DNA of 24,327 bases from CAYPZL01 sp964415045 (GTDB lineage: Bacteria > Planctomycetota > Phycisphaerae > Sedimentisphaerales > Anaerobacaceae): assembly GCA_964415045.1 (NCBI GenBank), contig CAYPZL010000073.1:1-24327 (forward strand), read 5' to 3'. The notes below the pieces were generated by a model. It worked only from the letters and a program-made list of their open reading frames with translations, had not been told where the DNA came from and did no database searches. The translations under genes and the position numbers were made by a program. Within the stretch, counting starts at the first letter, position 1. Every line of letters begins with the position of its first letter. Below are positions 7,837 to 18,484 of the stretch, piece by piece.

Positions 7837-8787
7837 ATGGCACGCTTGAACGCATTGCTATCGGCCGTATGCCTGCTGGTTGTGCTGGCTTTCGCCTTGC
7901 CGGCCGCGGCCTACGACCAGCCGCTGGGGCTGAATCTGGGCTTCACCAGCTTCATGGACGGGGGTCCGCCGGCCGGCCCCGGCTGGTATTTCACCGAGTA
8001 CCTCCAGTTGTATAACGGCGACCATCTCCGCGATTTTGGGGATCCGACGGCTCGCCACAAGGACGTCGATGCCTGGGTCAGTCTCAACCAGCTCATTTAC
8101 CAGTCCGATCAGCAGTTGTTCCTCGGAGGCAAGTGGGGCCTCGACGTGATTGTGCCGCTCGTGTGCATCGACGCCGATCCCGCCGCCCCGGACAACGCCG
8201 CCGGGGTGGGCGACCTCCTGGTGGGACCCTTCCTGCAGTGGGATCCGATCATGGGCGCCAACGGCCCCGTGTTGATGCATCGTGTCGAGTTGCAACTGAT
8301 GTTGCCCACGGGTAAGTACGACAACGAGAAGGCCCTCAATCCGGGCTCCAACCACTTCTCGTTCAACCCCTACTGGGCGGGCACCTGGTTCGTGACGCCG
8401 AAACTCACGGCCACCTGCCGCGTGCACTACCTGTGGAACGCCAACAACAACGACCCCTTCTCCCCGGGTCCGGGTCTTGTCGTGGACAACAGGCGGCCGG
8501 GCGAGGCCTTCCACGCCAATTTCGCCGCTTCGTACGAAGTGATGCCCAAGCAGTTGCGCGTGGGCGCCAACGGGTACTATCTCAGGCAAATCAGCGACAG
8601 CAAGTGGAGCGGCCCCGGCCTTACGACGAACCCCAGTGAGCGGGAGCAGGTCTTCGGTATCGGCCCCGGCGCCATGTGGAGCTTCTCGAAGGACATGCAC
8701 CTGTTCTTCAACATGTATTTCGAGTCGCACGTGAAGAATCGCCCCGAGGGCGAGCGCTTCAACCTGCGCCTCGTGTATCACTTCTGA
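7837..8787 (+). CDS. SphA/MetA-type outer-membrane beta-barrel protein
   Basis: The 316-residue protein has a classic signal peptide ending near PAAA-YDQP and then alternating aromatic/polar beta strands. It fits the family annotated as SphA or MetA-pathway of phenol degradation, which are outer-membrane channel-like proteins near transport and catabolic genes. Family-type features include LMLPTGKYDNEKALNPGSN, the NHFSFNPYWAGTW block and the final aromatic LRLVYHF, as expected for an outer-membrane barrel end. The ATG at 7837 is chosen because TAAGGAG lies 7 bases upstream. It is probably monocistronic: divergent from the sirtuin and followed by the strong hairpin at 8804-8876. The ligand is unknown; a hydrophobic solute or oligosaccharide is guesswork. 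Confidence 0.77.
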   Translation: MARLNALLSAVCLLVVLAFALPAAAYDQPLGLNLGFTSFMDGGPPAGPGWYFTEYLQLYNGDHLRDFGDPTARHKDVDAWVSLNQLIYQSDQQLFLGGKWGLDVIVPLVCIDADPAAPDNAAGVGDLLVGPFLQWDPIMGANGPVLMHRVELQLMLPTGKYDNEKALNPGSNHFSFNPYWAGTWFVTPKLTATCRVHYLWNANNNDPFSPGPGLVVDNRRPGEAFHANFAASYEVMPKQLRVGANGYYLRQISDSKWSGPGLTTNPSEREQVFGIGPGAMWSFSKDMHLFFNMYFESHVKNRPEGERFNLRLVYHF

Positions 8788-8803
8788 CAAACTGAATCGA
8801 TTT

Positions 8804-8876
8804 CGGGGACGCGATCCCGTCTCCCGGGTTGCTGCGAAGGCAGCAGCCCACGGGATCCTGTCCCCGGGATTTTCTT
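8804..8876 (+). terminator. Three-tier intrinsic terminator after the outer-membrane protein gene
   Basis: Nested stems pair 8804-8810 with 8860-8866 (7 bp), 8813-8820 with 8850-8857 (8 bp) and 8826-8835 with 8840-8849 (10 bp with one G-T wobble). The loop is GAAG. The only unpaired parts are a 2x2 internal loop and a 5-nt bulge. GATTTTCTTC follows directly. It begins 17 bp after the stop at 8787, so it fits a Rho-independent terminator with an unusually long stem. Confidence 0.72.
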
Positions 8877-9004
8877 CTGACCGAGCACGGTCTCGGCGCG
8901 CCCGGCGTGTCCGCAGCCGGCGACGCCAGGGGCGGGATTCCCGTCTTCGGCTCGGGATGTTATATTCCCGGGCGCACCTGCGCCGTGTCAACGCGGGAAA
9001 AAGC

Positions 9005-9033
9005 TTGCAAAACAGCCGGCACTTTGCCATAAT
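9005..9033 (+). promoter_or_regulatory. Candidate sigma70-type promoter upstream of the LamG-like gene
   Basis: TTGCAA at 9005-9010 and CATAAT at 9028-9033 are 17 bp apart, a 4/6 and 5/6 match. It is 287 bp upstream of the LamG-like start, so the transcript would carry a long leader containing the repeat at 9075-9123 and a possible small reading frame at 9196. Confidence 0.42.
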
Positions 9034-9074
9034 ACTCTGCAAATGAGTTGAGCTATGAAGGCGGGCTGAGAATT

Positions 9075-9123
9075 GCCATCATATCTCTTTGCGCCATCAT
9101 ATTCTTTGGGTTCGCCATCATAT
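9075..9123. repeat. Three direct copies of GCCATCATAT
   Basis: The decamer GCCATCATAT occurs exactly at 9075-9084, 9093-9102 and 9114-9123, spaced 18 and 21 bp. A weaker relative, GCCATAATAC, overlaps the promoter -10 at 9026. The copies lie just downstream of the candidate start site. They could be an iterated protein-binding site or a decayed tandem repeat. Translation gives runs of Tyr-Asp-Gly on the minus strand, but I do not believe they are coding. Confidence 0.6.
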
Positions 9124-9195
9124 TGCCCCGCCTTTCGCCGCCGATTGAGACGTCCAGGTTCATTGGCATGGTCTTTTGCGAAAGGGGAGTGCGAT

Positions 9196-9291
9196 ATGGG
9201 TACGCCATGGCGTGCCGGGGCAGCGATAATGGAGCGTACGTTGGTGACATCGCGCGGCCCGGCGGTTACCACGGGCCCGGTCACGGGATAA
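9196..9291 (+). CDS. Possible 31-residue peptide in the leader of the LamG-like gene
   Basis: ATG at 9196 is preceded by AAAGGGGAG at 9181-9189 with a 6-base spacer, the best ribosome-binding site in this intergenic region. The frame encodes 31 residues beginning MGTPWRAGAAIMERTLVTSR and ends with TAA at 9291, 28 bp before the next gene. There is no membrane segment, Cys pair or recognisable family. It might be a leader peptide or chance. I call it only on the ribosome site and position. Confidence 0.25.
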   Translation: MGTPWRAGAAIMERTLVTSRGPAVTTGPVTG

Positions 9292-9319
9292 GAGCAAACG
9301 TGCCAGGGAGAAAGCTGCT

Positions 9320-10168
9320 ATGAGAGTTCTGGGTTGTGTTCTGGTGGTGGTGTCGGTCGCTGTGGTGGGGCGGGCGCAGGTTCTCGAGCGCGGGCTCATC
9401 CTGGACCTGGACGCCGGCAAGGGCGTGCAGGTGGAGGCCGGCGACCGCGTGGTCAAGTGGAGCAATCAGGTGGCTTCGTCTGCGGCCCGGGATTTCGTCA
9501 AGCAGGACAAGGGCCGTAAAGAACCCGGCTCGGGTCGCCCGACCCTGAAGAAATCGGTCGCCGCCATCGGAGGCCACAGCACGCTGGTCTTTCGGCGCCA
9601 GGAGTTGGTCTGTCACAGCGAAGATGCGTTCGACCATCTCATCACCGGCAGCGGCTACACGTGGCTGGCCGTCATGAGCGTGTACAAGCAAGTTGTCCAG
9701 CTCAAGGACGTCAACTCCTTCTTCGGCAACCTGAGAAACGGCGGAAACTACGAGGGCATCTGGGGCAACGTCACCGACGACAACCGCGTCTGGATCGGCT
9801 CGCGCAACGGCATCACTTTCGGCCGGTGGGACAAGAACAATCCGATGGTCCTGGCGCCGGAGCCCTTGCAGGAGAACCGCTATTACGTCGTCGCCGGCCG
9901 CATGGGCGCCGGCACCGGCGAGGTGAAAATCGAGGTCTTCATCAACGAGGCCGAGCCCGTGGCGAGCAAGCCCTATCCCGTCAATCCCGCCGCCAATTCA
10001 TCCAAGCTGGCCATCGGCCAGGAGCGCGACGCCACCAACCATCCGGGCCGGGAGTCCTTCGACGGCGAAATCGCCCGCTTCCTCATCTACGAGCGACCCC
10101 TCACCGACGCCGAGCTGCGACAGACCTTGGCCTACCTGAAGAAGACCTACGCGATTGTGCAGGACTGA
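9320..10168 (+). CDS. Secreted LamG-like (concanavalin A-fold) protein
   Basis: The 282-residue protein starts with a signal peptide (MRVLGCVLVVVSVAVVGRAQ) followed by one beta-sandwich domain. The opening LILDLDAGKGVQVEAGDRVVKWSNQ and the ending FDGEIARFLIYERPLTDAELRQTLAYLKKTY are characteristic of LamG/pentraxin-like modules in planctomycete secreted proteins. These modules bind carbohydrate or other ligands. No catalytic domain is attached, so a binding or surface role is likely. AGGGAG at 9305-9310 precedes the ATG by 9 bases. The long upstream region holds a candidate promoter, three decamer repeats and a possible leader peptide, which suggests a regulated gene. No terminator follows; the next 220 bp carries repeats. 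Confidence 0.78.
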   Translation: MRVLGCVLVVVSVAVVGRAQVLERGLILDLDAGKGVQVEAGDRVVKWSNQVASSAARDFVKQDKGRKEPGSGRPTLKKSVAAIGGHSTLVFRRQELVCHSEDAFDHLITGSGYTWLAVMSVYKQVVQLKDVNSFFGNLRNGGNYEGIWGNVTDDNRVWIGSRNGITFGRWDKNNPMVLAPEPLQENRYYVVAGRMGAGTGEVKIEVFINEAEPVASKPYPVNPAANSSKLAIGQERDATNHPGRESFDGEIARFLIYERPLTDAELRQTLAYLKKTYAIVQD

Positions 10169-10202
10169 ACGCACGGAAGCTGCCTCTCCCTCCGACCGCT
10201 CC

Positions 10203-10232
10203 GGCCTTGCGCCATCGCCAAGGCCTCTGGCC
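10203..10232. repeat. Dispersed intergenic hairpin element, copy B
   Basis: GGCCTTG at 10203-10209 pairs perfectly with CAAGGCC at 10219-10225 around a 9-nt loop containing CGCCATCGC. The segment 10206-10232 matches the right arm of the element near 1240 and the copy at 17611. It starts 35 bp after the LamG-like stop codon. It lacks a T tract, so I call it a repeat rather than a terminator. Confidence 0.55.
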
Positions 10233-10279
10233 ACCGCATGTCTCTTCTGACGCGATGCAGACCTTTCCTTCTCAGCCCA

Positions 10280-10305
10280 GATGCTTCCCTTCGTTCAGCA
10301 TGACA
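10280..10305. repeat. Single arm of a GTCATGCTGAACGAAG-type repeat
   Basis: Read on the minus strand, this begins GTCATGCTGAACGAAGGG and continues AAGCATCTG. From memory, sequences of this form occur in many bacterial genomes as arms of palindromic intergenic elements. They resemble the GTCATTGCGAGCGAAGCG palindrome at 16059-16137. No partner arm is visible nearby, so it may be a decayed half-element. Confidence 0.4.
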
Positions 10306-10342
10306 ATCCTCTCATCACCTGCGATGCAGCACCAGCTTCCAC

Positions 10343-10371
10343 TGGCGTTGTTGCGGTGCGTGGATTATACT
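10343..10371 (+). promoter_or_regulatory. Weak candidate promoter for mfd
   Basis: TATACT at 10366-10371 matches the -10 consensus at 5 of 6 positions and lies 19 bp upstream of the mfd ATG. The -35 at the 17-bp spacing, TGGCGT, is poor. A very short leader would result, similar to that proposed for ahbD. Confidence 0.28.
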
Positions 10372-10390
10372 GGCCGTACAAAAGAGCGTT

Positions 10391-13712
<3,322 letters not shown>

Positions 13713-13729
<17 letters not shown>

Positions 13730-14783
13730 AAACCTGACCGAGTCTCGACACGGACGACACCGCAGATGCCAAGCCCCGCCGAAGCAGGCGTTTGTATCAT
13801 TCATCTTCATCTCTTGTTCCTTTGTTCTGGCGGGGATGTTCTGCCCCGTGTCGCAAGCAGTTGCGCAGGGAGAGCGCGACGACTCCGGCGCGAGCGCGGT
13901 ACCCAATTCCCGGGCTCCTTCCTGTGACGAGGAGTTGGAGTACTGGTTGGAGAATATGGTTTGGTATCATGGGTTTTCGACCGAGGAGGTGCGGGCGGCT
14001 ACGGGGTTGACGGTGGGGGAGGTTCGGGCGGCGCAGGAGCGGTTTGATGTTTGGCCGGGGAATCGGCCGCAGCGGGGCGCCGATGCGCCGTTGCTGGTGT
14101 TGCCTTATCCGGGGGGGCGGCATCCTCGGATCGGGTTTCTGGACGGCGCCATCGATCCGCAGCGGGAGACGAAGTTCAGCGTCTTTACGCCGTGGGACCC
14201 GAACAGCTACGCGGTGCTGGATATACCGGAGGCGCTCTGGTCGAACCTGGGCCTGACGTACCTGGCCCATACGCACATCGATACGATCTGGACGAAGCAG
14301 GGCGTGGAGCTTCCCAGGCTGGAATGGACGCGCCGGGCGGATGGGGGGCTTGAGATCAAGCGGACGCTGCCCAACGGGATTGCTTTCGGTGTGAAGGTCC
14401 GGCCCGCGCGCGACGCCGTGCACATGGAGATGTGGCTCAGGAACGGGACGCAGGAGAAGCTCACGGACCTGCGCGTGCAGAATTGTGTCATGCCGAAGAT
14501 GGCGAAGGGATTCGCTGCCCAGACGAACGACAACAAGGTCCTGACGAATCCGTACGTCGCGTGCCGGTCCGACGACGGCAAACGCTGGATCATCACGGCC
14601 TGGGAAGGCTGCCACCGGCCCTGGGCGAACCCCGATTGCCCGTGCTTTCACTCGGCCCCGAAATTCCCCGATCTGGAGCCGGGACAGACCCATCGCCTGT
14701 GCGGCTGGCTCTCGTTCTACGAAGGCGAAGACATCCAGGCCGAATTCAAACGCATCGAAGCCACCGGCTGGCGGCAAAAGTAA
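13713..14783 (+). CDS. Secreted protein of unknown function, overlapping mfd
   Basis: I do not recognise a named family. The 356-residue product has a long basic N-region, then a hydrophobic segment (FVSFIFISCSFVLAG) and a probable cleavage after QAVAQ, so it is likely exported. A small helical motif (YHGFSTEEVRAATGLTVGEV) precedes a mostly beta region rich in Trp and Gly. That region includes a Cys/Trp-rich stretch (AWEGCHRPWANPDCPCF) that could bind metal or form disulfides. I start at GTG 13713 because GGAGGT ends 4 bases upstream; a TTG at 13698 is an alternative. It overlaps the mfd stop by 17 bp, so its ribosome-binding site lies within mfd and translation is probably coupled. The beta region recalls sugar-binding or mutarotase-like folds only vaguely. 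Confidence 0.75.
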
Positions 14784-14882
14784 CGAAATCGCCAAACCGC
14801 GACGTCGGTGGGGCGTATAGAGCAGGAGCGTCCTGGTTGGAGTCGGATCCGTATCAGCCACGATATTGACAGGAGAAAGCAA

Positions 14883-16013
14883 ATGGACAGACCCATTCGC
14901 ATAGCTGTTTTTCTGGCTGCCGCAATCGCGCTGACCGCTTCCGTGACATGGGCGGCGCCGGAGAAGGTCCGGACGCTGGAGATTGGGGCGAAGGCTCCTG
15001 ATTTTCTTTTGCTGGGAGTCGATGGCAAGCTCCACCGGCTCAGCGATTACGACGAGGCGAAGGTCCTGGTGATCGTCTTTACCTGCAACCACTGTCCGAC
15101 GGCGCAGGCGTACGAGGGGCGTCTGAAGAAGCTGGCGGCCGATTACAGGGACAAGGGCGTGACTCTGGTGGCGATTTCTCCGAACGATCCGAAGGCGGTG
15201 CGCCTCGATGAGCTGGGCTACACCGATCTCGGGGACTCGCTGGAGGACATGAAACTCCGGGTCCAGGACAAAGGGTGGAACTTTCCGTATCTCTACGACG
15301 GCGACCGTCAGGAGGTCTCGAAGGCGTATGGCCCGATGACCACGCCGCACGTGTTCGTCTTCGACCAGCAACGGAAGCTCCGCTACGTCGGCCGCGTGGA
15401 CGACAACGAGCGCCGGCCCGACCAGGTCAAATCTCGCGACACGCGCAACGCCGTCGAGGCCCTGCTGGCGGGCAAACCGGTCCCCGTCGAGAAGACGAAA
15501 ACCGTCGGCTGTTCCATCAAGTGGTCCTCCAAGCGCGGCTCGGTGAACGAGGCGTTCGAGCGCTGGGCGAAGGAGCCGGTGTCCGTGCAGGAGATCGACC
15601 TCAAGGGCGTCGAGAAGCTGGTCGCCAACGACGGTGACAAGCTGCGCGTGATCAACGTCTGGTCGACACGCTGCGGGCCCTGCGTGGTCGAGTTTCCCGA
15701 ACTGGTCGAGATCAATCGCATGTACCGCCGGCGCGACTTCGAGATGGTGAGCGTCAACGTCGACGGCCCCAGGCAAAAGGACCGGGTCCTCTCGTTTCTG
15801 AAGGACAAGGAAGCGTCGTTCAAGAACTACGTCTTCACCGGCACCGACATCTACGCGTTCATCGAGGCCGTCGACCCGCGCTGGCCCGGCCCCATCCCCT
15901 ACACGCTGATCGTCAAGCCCGGCGGCGAGGTCCTCTACCGCCACCTTGGCCTGATCGACCCGCTCGACGTCAAACGCGCGATCGTCGAGTACCTCGGCCG
16001 CACGTACAAGTAG
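14883..16013 (+). CDS. Exported protein with tandem redoxin (CxxC) and thioredoxin (CGPC) domains
   Basis: The 376-residue protein has a signal peptide ending near TWAA, then two thioredoxin folds. Domain one (about 33-205) is peroxiredoxin/AhpC-like: IGAKAPDFLL, Cys68-Asn-His-Cys71 in IVFTCNHCP, and TTPHVFVFD. Next comes the linker motif VGCSIKW (Cys210), which I associate with planctomycete redoxin proteins. Domain two (about 225-376) is TlpA/ResA-like with Cys264-Gly-Pro-Cys267 in WSTRCGPC and IPYTLIVKPGGEVLYRH. It probably handles thiol-disulfide exchange or peroxide outside the cytoplasm; electron flow between domains is inference. AGGAG at 14871-14875 is 7 bases before the ATG. A 99-bp gap separates it from the preceding gene, so it could be co-transcribed with mfd. 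Confidence 0.87.
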   Translation: MDRPIRIAVFLAAAIALTASVTWAAPEKVRTLEIGAKAPDFLLLGVDGKLHRLSDYDEAKVLVIVFTCNHCPTAQAYEGRLKKLAADYRDKGVTLVAISPNDPKAVRLDELGYTDLGDSLEDMKLRVQDKGWNFPYLYDGDRQEVSKAYGPMTTPHVFVFDQQRKLRYVGRVDDNERRPDQVKSRDTRNAVEALLAGKPVPVEKTKTVGCSIKWSSKRGSVNEAFERWAKEPVSVQEIDLKGVEKLVANDGDKLRVINVWSTRCGPCVVEFPELVEINRMYRRRDFEMVSVNVDGPRQKDRVLSFLKDKEASFKNYVFTGTDIYAFIEAVDPRWPGPIPYTLIVKPGGEVLYRHLGLIDPLDVKRAIVEYLGRTYK

Positions 16014-16058
16014 CGAAGGCTGGCACCGCATTTCACAAGTTCCGCGATTCGGCGGTCG

Positions 16059-16137
16059 TAGATTGTTTCGTCGCTGCGCTCCTCGCAATGACACACGTGA
16101 ATTGTCCGTGTCATTGCGAGCGAAGCGAAGCAATCTA
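16059..16137. repeat. Palindromic GTCATTGCGAGCGAAGCG intergenic element
   Basis: Left arm 16059-16094 and right arm 16108-16137 are near-complete reverse complements, the right arm lacking about 6 bases, around a 13-nt loop. From memory, the arm GTCATTGCGAGCGAAGCG plus AAGCAATCT is a well-known palindromic intergenic repeat across many phyla, and its spurious translations are often misannotated as proteins. It lies 45 bp past the redoxin gene stop and could also act as a bidirectional hairpin at transcript ends. The rest of the 16014-16319 gap holds only the promoter below. Confidence 0.8.
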
Positions 16138-16224
16138 TAGTCGCACGATTTATGGCACGCGGCATCAGCCGGACAAATCTGATTCCGGACGTATGCCCAA
16201 CGGTCGGGTCCGCTCGTCCGTCTG

Positions 16225-16253
16225 TTGACGATGTGCATGGCGATGGGTAGACT
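16225..16253 (+). promoter_or_regulatory. Candidate promoter for the GH10 xylanase gene
   Basis: TTGACG at 16225-16230 and TAGACT at 16248-16253 are 17 bp apart, a 5/6 and 4/6 match. It nearly matches the ahbD candidate in both hexamers and spacing, which strengthens both. The start site near 16260 would give a leader of about 60 nt ending in a good GGGAGGA. Confidence 0.5.
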
Positions 16254-16319
16254 CCCTGTATGTGTGTCCCGCATACGCAAACGCCTTGTCAAGATGTGGT
16301 TTCGGGAGGACGAATCGTT

Positions 16320-17570
16320 ATGAGTGCCGGAAGCGGAATCTTCGTGACAGTAGTCCTGACGCTGGTCTTTGGCTGTTGCGGTGGCGGCCTCTTGTACGGC
16401 GCCGACGTGGACGAGGCCATCCGCAAGACTCGCATGGGTATGCTGATCGTTGAGGCCTCGCCGGGCGCCGAGGTTCGCGTGGAGCAACTGCGCCACGAGT
16501 TCTGGTTCGGCGCGGCCCTTGCGAGCCAGGTATTCGGCGGCTGGATAGACCCCGAAGACGCCGCCCAATACAAGAAGGTCTTCCTGGAGAATTTCAATGC
16601 GGCCGTGACGGAGAACGCGCTGAAGTGGCACGCGATGGAACGTACCCAGGGCCAGGTGGACTATACCATCGTCGATGCGATTCTCCGGTGGACCGACGAG
16701 CACGAGATCCCTCTTCGCGGTCACAACATCTTCTGGGGCGTTCCCAATCGCGTTCAACCCTGGCAGAAGGCCATGGATGACGCCACGCTGCGCGAGACGC
16801 TCAAGGCCCGCGCCCTGGACATCGGGACGCGATACCGAGGCCGATTCGCGGAGTACGACCTGAACAACGAGATGCTCCACGCCAATTATTACGAGGATCG
16901 TCTCGGCCCGGGGATTACACGGGACATGGCCGCCTGGGTCCGGCAGGGCGACCCGGACGCGGTGCTCTATCTGAACGACTACGATATCCTGACCGGCCGG
17001 CGTCTGGACGATTATATCGCCCACGCTCGCCGATTCCTGGACCAGGGCGTGCCCCTGGGAGGGATCGGAGTGCAGGGGCACCTGCACGGGGATTCCTTCG
17101 ATCCGGCCGCTCTGGAGAATGCACTGGCCAAGCTGGCGGAGCTGAAACTGCCGATCTGTGTCACGGAGTTCAACTTCCCCGGCCAGCGGTCGAAGCACTA
17201 CCGCAGGCGCGGCGTGCGCCTTTCGGCCGAAGAGGAACGGGCCAAGGCCAAAGCCCTGGTGGAGTACTACCGCATCTGCTTCGCCAATCCCGCCGTCAAA
17301 GGCATCCTGATGTGGGGGTTCTGGGAAGGGGCCAACTGGATTCCTGTATCCAGCCTGTACCGCCGGGACTGGTCCGCCACGCCGGCCGCCGAGGCCTACC
17401 GCGATCTCGTGTTCAAACAATGGTGGACCAAATGGCGGGGGCAGGCCGACGCACAGGGCCGGTGCGAGGTCCCCGCCTTCTACGGCAGGTATCGCATCAC
17501 CGCGGGCGGGAAAGAGACGGTCGTTGACCTGAAGCGAGCGGAGCGAACCAGGTCGGTCTCCTTCCGGTAG
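16320..17570 (+). CDS. Glycoside hydrolase family 10 endo-1,4-beta-xylanase
   Basis: GH10 enzymes cleave internal beta-1,4-xylosidic bonds of xylan with retention. The 416-residue protein shows TENALKWHAMERTQG near 97-111, LRGHNIFWG near 132-140, the acid/base Glu184 in YDLNNEM, GIGVQGHLHG near 248-257 and the nucleophile Glu283 in CVTEFN. The N-terminus is a signal sequence; VFGC is close to a lipobox, so a lipoprotein is possible. Residues about 30-65 form a small beta segment before the barrel (MLIVEASPGAEVRVEQLRHE), a feature I recall from planctomycete GH10 proteins, and about 375-416 is a short C-terminal beta tail. ATG 16320 is preceded by GGGAGGA at 16304-16310. The FN after the nucleophile replaces the more usual LD. 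It probably works outside the cytoplasm with the GH2-like enzyme. Confidence 0.9.
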   Translation: MSAGSGIFVTVVLTLVFGCCGGGLLYGADVDEAIRKTRMGMLIVEASPGAEVRVEQLRHEFWFGAALASQVFGGWIDPEDAAQYKKVFLENFNAAVTENALKWHAMERTQGQVDYTIVDAILRWTDEHEIPLRGHNIFWGVPNRVQPWQKAMDDATLRETLKARALDIGTRYRGRFAEYDLNNEMLHANYYEDRLGPGITRDMAAWVRQGDPDAVLYLNDYDILTGRRLDDYIAHARRFLDQGVPLGGIGVQGHLHGDSFDPAALENALAKLAELKLPICVTEFNFPGQRSKHYRRRGVRLSAEEERAKAKALVEYYRICFANPAVKGILMWGFWEGANWIPVSSLYRRDWSATPAAEAYRDLVFKQWWTKWRGQADAQGRCEVPAFYGRYRITAGGKETVVDLKRAERTRSVSFR

Positions 17571-17587
17571 CAGCACGCCAATCGACC

Positions 17588-17651
17588 CGCTCGCAGTCGA
17601 GCGAGCCGTCGTTGCGCCATCGCTAGGGTCTGTGGCCTCGACGCTGGCAAC
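17588..17651. repeat. Hairpin plus dispersed intergenic element, copy C
   Basis: CGCTCG (17588-17593) pairs perfectly with CGAGCG (17598-17603) around CAGT, 18 bp after the xylanase stop. Directly downstream, 17611-17651 matches the right arm of the element near 1234-1275: 29 of 36 aligned positions agree, with GTTG, CCATCGC, GGCC and GACGCTG conserved. Neither part has a T tract. The rest of the 17571-17825 gap contains only the promoter below. Confidence 0.55.
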
Positions 17652-17730
17652 TCGAGGGCCGGCCCAGGACGGTATCGAGCGGGCGCAAGATTTCCCGGCA
17701 CAGTAGCGCAGTTCGCCGGCCAAATCGCGA

Positions 17731-17759
17731 TTGCATTTCATCCCCTTTGCCGGTAGCAT
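17731..17759 (+). promoter_or_regulatory. Candidate promoter for the HD-to-radical-SAM gene cluster
   Basis: TTGCAT at 17731-17736 and TAGCAT at 17754-17759 are 17 bp apart, each a 4/6 match. The predicted start near 17766 leaves a 60-nt leader to the ATG at 17826. It is the only candidate seen ahead of the five-gene co-directional run. Confidence 0.42.
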
Positions 17760-17825
17760 GGGCTCCGATCTGGTTGGGCCCGAACAGGGGACCGGCCCGT
17801 TTCGCATTTTACGAAGGATCAGGAA

Positions 17826-18413
17826 ATGGTAGAAAACGAACCGACGCGCGAAGAGGCTTTCGCCCTGCTGACGCAGTACAATGAGAACGAATCGCTGATC
17901 AAACATGCCCTGGCGGTGGAAGGGGTGATGCGATACTGTGCCCGCAAGCACGGCCGGGACGAAGAAATGTGGGGTGTGATCGGTCTCGTTCACGATCTGG
18001 ACTACGAGCGTTTTCCCGATCAGCATTGTCACAAGACCGAGGAGATTCTGCGGGAGCACGAGTGGCCGGAGCAGTACATCCGGGCGGTTCTCTCGCACGG
18101 CTGGGGCATTTGCACCGACGTGGAGCCGCAGACGGATCTGGAGAAGACCCTGTTCGCCATGGACGAGCTGACCGGGCTCATCGCCGCCACGGCGCTGGTG
18201 AGGCCGAGCAAGAGCGTTCTCGATATGAAGCCCAAGTCGGTGAAGAAGAAGTGGAAGGACAAGGCCTTTGCCGCCGGTGTCAACCGGGATATCATCACCA
18301 AAGGCGCTGCGATGCTCGGCGTGGAGACCGGTGAGTTGATCGAAGACGCCATCATGGGGATGCGCGAGGTGGCTGACGAGATCGGCCTCAAGGGGGTCAC
18401 GGGCGATGCGTAG
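17826..18413 (+). CDS. HD-domain metal-dependent phosphohydrolase-like protein
   Basis: This 195-residue cytosolic protein has the HD superfamily metal-binding pattern: His27 (IKHALAVEGVM), His56-Asp57 (VHDLDYERFPDQH) and Asp113 (AMDELTGLI). HD proteins hydrolyse phosphate esters, nucleotides or related substrates; the compact single-domain form here is commonly annotated as HDIG-domain protein with unknown substrate. A Lys-rich stretch (KSVKKKWKDKAF, about 137-148) is part of the family pattern as I recall it. AAGGA at 17814-17818 precedes the ATG by 7 bases. It is first in a co-directional run, 71 bp before the lipoprotein gene. The bare HD motif does not show whether it acts on nucleotides. 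Confidence 0.85.
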   Translation: MVENEPTREEAFALLTQYNENESLIKHALAVEGVMRYCARKHGRDEEMWGVIGLVHDLDYERFPDQHCHKTEEILREHEWPEQYIRAVLSHGWGICTDVEPQTDLEKTLFAMDELTGLIAATALVRPSKSVLDMKPKSVKKKWKDKAFAAGVNRDIITKGAAMLGVETGELIEDAIMGMREVADEIGLKGVTGDA

Positions 18414-18484
18414 GCGCAGCGGTACGGCTCTGTCGAAGGCCGCGCGATGTCGAAGATATCCTGAAACTCGGAGATGACTGGCTG

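Noticed and set aside
9048..9323. A 91-codon plus-strand frame with a hydrophobic stretch (IAIISLCAIIFFGFAIILP)
   Set aside because: The hydrophobic stretch is a translation of the GCCATCATAT repeats, the start is a TTG with no ribosome site, and the frame overruns the start of the LamG-like gene.
13797..18098. A 1433-codon minus-strand open frame
   Set aside because: It runs antisense across three plus-strand genes, two of them recognised families (redoxin, xylanase), and the start of the HD gene, and passes through the palindromic repeat. It has no family motifs; it is a by-product of GC-rich codon use.
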